Origin: a virus
Virus record (IMG/VR): IMGVR_UViG_3300034112_001744
Coordinates: 1 to 42,909 of that record
Direction: 5' to 3' (one strand)
Length of the DNA: 42,909 bases
In this document: positions 38,508 to 42,909 of the stretch, one piece after another
How the letters are laid out: every line of letters begins with the position of its first letter
Position numbering within the stretch: position 1 is the first letter of the stretch
The notes under the pieces: generated by a model
Databases searched by the model: none
What the model was told of the DNA's origin: nothing
The model's input: only the letters and a program-made list of their open reading frames with translations
Made by a program: the position numbers and the translations under genes

Positions 38508-41500
38508 ATGCCCGTCACGTTTTCGCCCTCCGCTCTCTCCGAAGCCCGCCGCCGCCTCTACGGTGCCAATGCCGGACAATCCACGAGCCGAGCAACGCAG
38601 CTAGCCAGGATTGAGCGTGACGCCTACGAGCAGCAAGCCCGCGCCAACAAGGCCGCAGCGGATGCCGAGCAAAAAGCTATTGAGGATGCCGCCAAACAGG
38701 CCGATGATGAGCGCAAGCTGGCAAATGCCCAGCGAACCAATGAGCTATTGGCACAAGGTCGCCGCTACCACCTCGACCGCGTGACCGGCGAGCCAAGGCC
38801 GCTCCAGTCCGACGAGGAATTTGCAGCCGCGAAAGCCGAGAAGGGACGCAAACTCCAAGAAGCGGAGGCTAAAAAGAAGGAGGAAGCGCGGCAAAAGACT
38901 GAACTCGACAAGGTGACTGCCGATGAGGCCGTTTTGCGCGAGAACGAAAAGAGCATCCAGCGCAATCAACAGCGCGAGGAGTTGGAGCGCGAGGAAAAGC
39001 GCCGTAAACTCAAAGGCATTCAAGAGGAATACGAGAAGCGCCTCAAAGCCGCCGACGATTTGGAGTTGGACCTTACTCCCGAGCAGCGGCAAGCCACCGT
39101 TGGCACCATCGAAAACGTCAAGAAGCGCCTCGCTGACCTCGACACCGCGAAGTTTGAGAAGCAGAAGGAATCCCTCAAGTTCGACACCGCCCAAGATGAG
39201 CGCGAGGCCCTCCTGCGGAAGCGCGAAGCCGCTATCAAGCGCGGTGAAGCTCCAACGCCCTCGCCGGAGCCGCTGATTGCTGATCCGGTGGAGTTCGAGC
39301 AAAGCGCCGCACAGCACGAGCAGGAAGTTCAGCAGTTCAACGCCGAGCAGGCCCAACAGCAGGCCAAATTTGACGCACTGGAGGCCGAGAACGAGCGGTT
39401 GATGAGCCTTCCGCACAGCGCCGCCGACGTGAGTACAGATGGAAAATGGCATAAGGACGTGATTCCGCAAATCAATGCGCTCAACCAAGCGATGCAGAGT
39501 CGCAGCCCCGAATGGCAGGCCAAACAGCAGCGCATCCAGGAGCAGGCCAAGGTGCTCAACGAGAGCGCAACGGCCATAAACGCCCAAGCTAAGGCCGCCA
39601 ACGAGCAGGCGAAAGCCGAGCAAGCCGCAGCCCGTGAAGCCGCCTATCAGGACTTTGAGAAGGTCGCGCCCGGCATGGGCAAGGAATATCAGGCCATCCT
39701 CGACGACAGCGATAAGCGGGCCGATGCGATTCGGACCAAGTATGCAGGCCGCGAAGATGCGCCCGAAGCCAAGGCCGCGTTCACGGCGCTGGAACAGGAC
39801 ATCACCGGCAAGCTGGACGGGCTGAACGCCAAAATCGAAACGACGCAGAAAGCAAAGTCTGACAATCTGGAAAAGCTCTGGAATCAGTTCGGCGCTGGCG
39901 ACTTCGGCACGGCGACCATGCGTGATTGGGTAGCGGACAAGTCCACCGATCCCGAATATGACAAACTTGGAGGCGTTTCCTCCATGCCTGCAAACTTCAA
40001 GGCCAAGGTCAAAGAGATGGGACTTGATGAGAAAGAGGCCCGAAACTACATGGAGACTCGCCGTCAACTTGATTGGTCGAGTCCGTTGGACCCCGAGAAA
40101 GCCGAGAAGTCCGCCGAATTGACGCGGCCATTGCGCGAAAAGCTCGGCATTACGGATATGCTGGAGCCGGTTCGCAGGCTGCCAAACGGTGCCATCATTC
40201 CGAATCCTGTCCTTGGCGGTGACGAGGAGGCATTCAAGAAAGTCATCGAAGCCGCAGACGGCACGCCGGAACAAAAGGCCGAGGCAATGAAGCTCTGGCC
40301 GTCCTACCGTCGCCAATACGGCGAAGGCTTGCTTACCGCCTTTGCGAAACAATCAGCTTTTGGAACTGATTTCAACGAATGGCGCGACCATTTGATTGAG
40401 GAGGACCAAAAGGTAGGCGGCAAGAACGGATTCGCCGCCATGGATGCCGTGGATCAAGCCTTGATGTATCAGGAGCAAATGAAGGGGCGTTCGTTCTTCC
40501 GCCGATGGGCTGATTTGATCGCCTCCAACGTCACGGCAGGCTTCATGGATGTCACGCAGGCAGTTCTCGGCACGACTGCGGCTTTGACGGGCAACATTCC
40601 TGTGGCTGGAGAAGGTTGGTCTAAATTGGCGGCAGCAAACGCCGAAAACGCGGCCTCACTGGTCAACACCCAAGAGCAACTCTCCAACACGGGCTTGGCC
40701 GGCAGCATTGCGGGCACGATTGCCCGCATGGCTCCCGGTGTCGCTGCCACGGTCGCCACTGGTTCCATGGCAGGTGGCATGATCTTTGGCGGGGCGCAAA
40801 CGGCAGGCTCGCTCTACGGTGAGGCTTACAACACCCTTCGCAACGAGGGTAAAAGCCACATGGAAGCATGGAAAGCCTCTGCGCCTGCATCGCTCGCAGC
40901 CGGAGCCATGACGGCGGGACTTACAAAGCTCTTCCCCGGTGGTGTCACGGCTCTTGCCAACAATCCCGAGGCCCGCGCTTCGGTCCGCGCCATGGTGGCC
41001 GGTTTTATGTCCAGCGGGAAAGCTATCACCAAAGGTGCGCTTGATGAAATCCCCGAAGAGGTCATTGACGAGGCCATGTCGCAGCTCGCACAGGGCTACG
41101 CGGAAGGGCGAAATCCTGATGATGTAGTGCGCGATTTTATCACCGGCTTGCCTGAGCTTGTCGTTGCCTCTGGCCTCATGGGTGGCGGTATGCAAGCCTT
41201 GAAGGACAGGATGGATCGCCGTGCAGGTGGTTTGCCTCCAGACATTGCGCCGGAAGCTCCCGAAGCTCCCGAAGCTACAAATCCCTACGCCGGACCACTT
41301 CCCGAAGAAAGGGCTGCCGTTCAGGCTGCGATTGCGGCTTTCAACCCTACGGCTCCTGAGTCCATCCAAGCGATGCCTGCCGTGATTCGCACCGTGCCGA
41401 AAGGCCAAGAGAGCGGAATCAACGCCAAAGCTCGCGCTGCCATGGATGCAGTGGCCGGTATTGCATCCGGCGAAATCACCGATTCTGCATCCCTCACAGA

Positions 41501-42909
41501 GACGCAGATGCGCGCACTTGGTGTCAAGCTCGACAAAAACCGCAAACTTGTTCCTGCCGGTGGTGCAAATTCTCCCGCGCCGCTCATCTATACCCGCACA
41601 AACAAGGCCGGAGTCGATCAAATCATTATCACGGATGAGGCCCGCGACTGGCTCAAGGGCGCGTTGCCTGACCTCACCATCGGGCAGTCCGAAGCCGAGC
41701 GAATCCAGGCGATCAATAGGCCGAAACCAAAGCCTAAGCCCAAACAAGAGATGTCTGGCACCCGCCTTCGCAAGCTCGCGCAAAATCGCCAGAACGAACT
41801 AACGTGGAAGAGAGATGGAAAAGCTGGAGATGCTAAAACGATTGCCACTATCTCACGCCAATTGTCCAAAGATGAAGAGGCCGAGCTTGAATTTTTGGAC
41901 AAGCATCTCGCAGACAACAATACTCAAGCGATTGCAGACAAATATGGGGTAAAACTCAAGTCTGCCACAACCATCATTTCCGAGCCAGAAGCCGCCGCCA
42001 CGCCAGCAGCAACGCCAGCCGATCCATCGGAAATTCATCGGAAGCGTAATGCTGAAAGAAAATCCTATATTGTAAGAGATGCTGATGGGGATATAGACCG
42101 CCAAGCAACAAAAGAAAAAAGAGAAGCCGCTGCAAAAGCCGCTGGGATGACCCGCGATGCTTGGGAAGACATGCAGGCTGCGCTCAACGTAAAGGCTAAT
42201 GAAGATTTCTTCAAAGCTCTAAACAAAGGCGATACCGTAGAATGGGTAGATGGCAATGGCAACGCTCGCACGGGCCGAGTTGAGATTCAGCTAGATGGAT
42301 CAAAGGTGGTGAGAGACACCACTGAAGGTAATGTCGCACAGGATTACTTATACACAAATCTATCTGGTGAGTTCTCCATGCACGCAGACTCCTTGAAAGT
42401 CACGCCAAAGCAAGCCAAACAACCCGCTCCCGCGCCTGAAACCGCCCCCAAAGTGCAGTCGGGTCCATCCGCATCGGAGGGGGCGGTGGAAGGCGCTTCA
42501 CCAGACCGGCAAGCCAAGGTTGCACCGACGCCGGGAGCCGCTAAAGCAGTAGCTACTCGCCCCGCACTTGGCAAAGCACCCCCATTGCAACGCAAGGCCA
42601 TTGGTAAAGGCGCAGGAGGCCAAGCGTCTTACGCGGAATTTGCCACCGTAGACGATGCCGACGCTTTTGCTTACGCGGCCAAGATCAAGAAAAGCCAGAC
42701 CGACAAAGGCTCTATGGCGGATGCGGAAGCCGCGAAAGACATCATCACGCGCCTTGCCGCCAAAATGAAGATCGGCCCCGGCGTGCTGCGCACCATACTG
42801 GTGAACTACAACGAGGCTGTCCGCACTCAAGCCAAAGCCGTTCGCGAGGGTGAATCCTTCTATGCCCCGACGCTGGCGGAGTTCATGCAGGCCAGCCAGC
42901 CGCAAACCG
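38508..42909 (+). CDS. Giant multi-domain virion protein, ejected-protein type (partial)
   Basis: At least 1467 residues and still open at the right edge. Residues 1 to about 620 are mostly coiled coil (EEARQKTELDKVTADEAVLR; LNESATAINAQAKAANEQAK). Residues about 680 to 800 are Gly/Ala-rich and hydrophobic (GLAGSIAGTIARMAPGVAAT; PASLAAGAMTAGLTKLF), a likely membrane-inserting region. A helix GALDEIPEEVIDEAMSQLAQ follows. After about 900 comes a linker-rich tail with a small beta domain (KGDTVEWVDGNGNARTGRVE). This layout fits proteins injected with the DNA in short-tailed phages and the large polyvalent proteins of MGE origin. No enzymatic motif was seen in the visible part. Confidence 0.7.
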   Translation, partial: MPVTFSPSALSEARRRLYGANAGQSTSRATQLARIERDAYEQQARANKAAADAEQKAIEDAAKQADDERKLANAQRTNELLAQGRRYHLDRVTGEPRPLQSDEEFAAAKAEKGRKLQEAEAKKKEEARQKTELDKVTADEAVLRENEKSIQRNQQREELEREEKRRKLKGIQEEYEKRLKAADDLELDLTPEQRQATVGTIENVKKRLADLDTAKFEKQKESLKFDTAQDEREALLRKREAAIKRGEAPTPSPEPLIADPVEFEQSAAQHEQEVQQFNAEQAQQQAKFDALEAENERLMSLPHSAADVSTDGKWHKDVIPQINALNQAMQSRSPEWQAKQQRIQEQAKVLNESATAINAQAKAANEQAKAEQAAAREAAYQDFEKVAPGMGKEYQAILDDSDKRADAIRTKYAGREDAPEAKAAFTALEQDITGKLDGLNAKIETTQKAKSDNLEKLWNQFGAGDFGTATMRDWVADKSTDPEYDKLGGVSSMPANFKAKVKEMGLDEKEARNYMETRRQLDWSSPLDPEKAEKSAELTRPLREKLGITDMLEPVRRLPNGAIIPNPVLGGDEEAFKKVIEAADGTPEQKAEAMKLWPSYRRQYGEGLLTAFAKQSAFGTDFNEWRDHLIEEDQKVGGKNGFAAMDAVDQALMYQEQMKGRSFFRRWADLIASNVTAGFMDVTQAVLGTTAALTGNIPVAGEGWSKLAAANAENAASLVNTQEQLSNTGLAGSIAGTIARMAPGVAATVATGSMAGGMIFGGAQTAGSLYGEAYNTLRNEGKSHMEAWKASAPASLAAGAMTAGLTKLFPGGVTALANNPEARASVRAMVAGFMSSGKAITKGALDEIPEEVIDEAMSQLAQGYAEGRNPDDVVRDFITGLPELVVASGLMGGGMQALKDRMDRRAGGLPPDIAPEAPEAPEATNPYAGPLPEERAAVQAAIAAFNPTAPESIQAMPAVIRTVPKGQESGINAKARAAMDAVAGIASGEITDSASLTETQMRALGVKLDKNRKLVPAGGANSPAPLIYTRTNKAGVDQIIITDEARDWLKGALPDLTIGQSEAERIQAINRPKPKPKPKQEMSGTRLRKLAQNRQNELTWKRDGKAGDAKTIATISRQLSKDEEAELEFLDKHLADNNTQAIADKYGVKLKSATTIISEPEAAATPAATPADPSEIHRKRNAERKSYIVRDADGDIDRQATKEKREAAAKAAGMTRDAWEDMQAALNVKANEDFFKALNKGDTVEWVDGNGNARTGRVEIQLDGSKVVRDTTEGNVAQDYLYTNLSGEFSMHADSLKVTPKQAKQPAPAPETAPKVQSGPSASEGAVEGASPDRQAKVAPTPGAAKAVATRPALGKAPPLQRKAIGKGAGGQASYAEFATVDDADAFAYAAKIKKSQTDKGSMADAEAAKDIITRLAAKMKIGPGVLRTILVNYNEAVRTQAKAVREGESFYAPTLAEFMQASQPQT

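Noticed and set aside
38745-40352. 535-codon open frame on the minus strand
   Set aside because: It is antisense to the coiled-coil part of the giant protein, whose forward frame has clear protein character; the reverse frame is low-quality Leu/Arg-rich sequence.
40656-41783. 375-codon open frame on the minus strand
   Set aside because: Antisense to the hydrophobic and linker part of the same giant protein; no motif and poor composition.

Overview
The window reads as a large part of a tailed-phage genome, or an intact prophage. It has no tape measure, tail tube or sheath gene. It does have a terminase pair, a capsid protein of apparent N4 gp56/DUF4043 type, a scaffold-like protein, a head-tail adaptor, a 1255-residue hub-like protein and a giant protein of ejected-protein type, which together fit a short-tailed (podovirus-like) virion. 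No integrase or clear lysogeny repressor is visible. The host cannot be read from the sequence. Lipoprotein signals, a Tat-like leader and two cell-wall hydrolases suggest a Gram-negative host. Many gene starts lack a Shine-Dalgarno sequence, and several carry AACGACC just upstream of the ATG instead.

Layout, left to right. 1-2892: probable end of the portal gene, then small structural genes and a tail-fibre-like protein. 2889-4902: a mixed lysis and counter-defence cassette with a membrane PAS protein, two small lipoproteins, a Tad1-like signal sponge, a frameshifted papain-like amidase and a 35-residue one-helix membrane protein. 4889-6609: leftward accessory genes, including an ASCH protein, linked by ATGA overlaps. 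6610-7318: about 700 bp without a long gene, packed with inverted repeats; it includes a tRNA-like T-arm beneath an 18-bp stem. 7319-18800: rightward virion block (exported beta-rich protein, scaffold, capsid, adaptor, hub) ending in an M15 peptidase endolysin. 18803-21722: leftward accessory operon. 21826-27866: rightward recombination genes (RecT, RecE-like nuclease, HNH, RusA, SSB-like). 28000-33184: SNF2-like helicase, DNA methyltransferase, DUF1376 initiator with iteron-like repeats, DnaB. 33273-34600: a third leftward accessory operon. 34746-42909: terminase subunits, two low-complexity proteins and the giant protein, which runs off the end.

The genes fit together as a packaging and virion programme plus a self-contained replication and recombination programme. 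Leftward accessory cassettes are placed between the rightward blocks, and two of them start from divergent control regions that share a 16-base operator-like element (7197 and 34631).

The most unusual item is at 12685-13125. There a free-standing-type HNH endonuclease gene is bracketed by the 5' and 3' halves of an initiator-tRNA-like sequence (C1-A72 mismatch, CAT anticodon, encoded CCA). The whole 441-nt unit sits inside another open reading frame without closing it.
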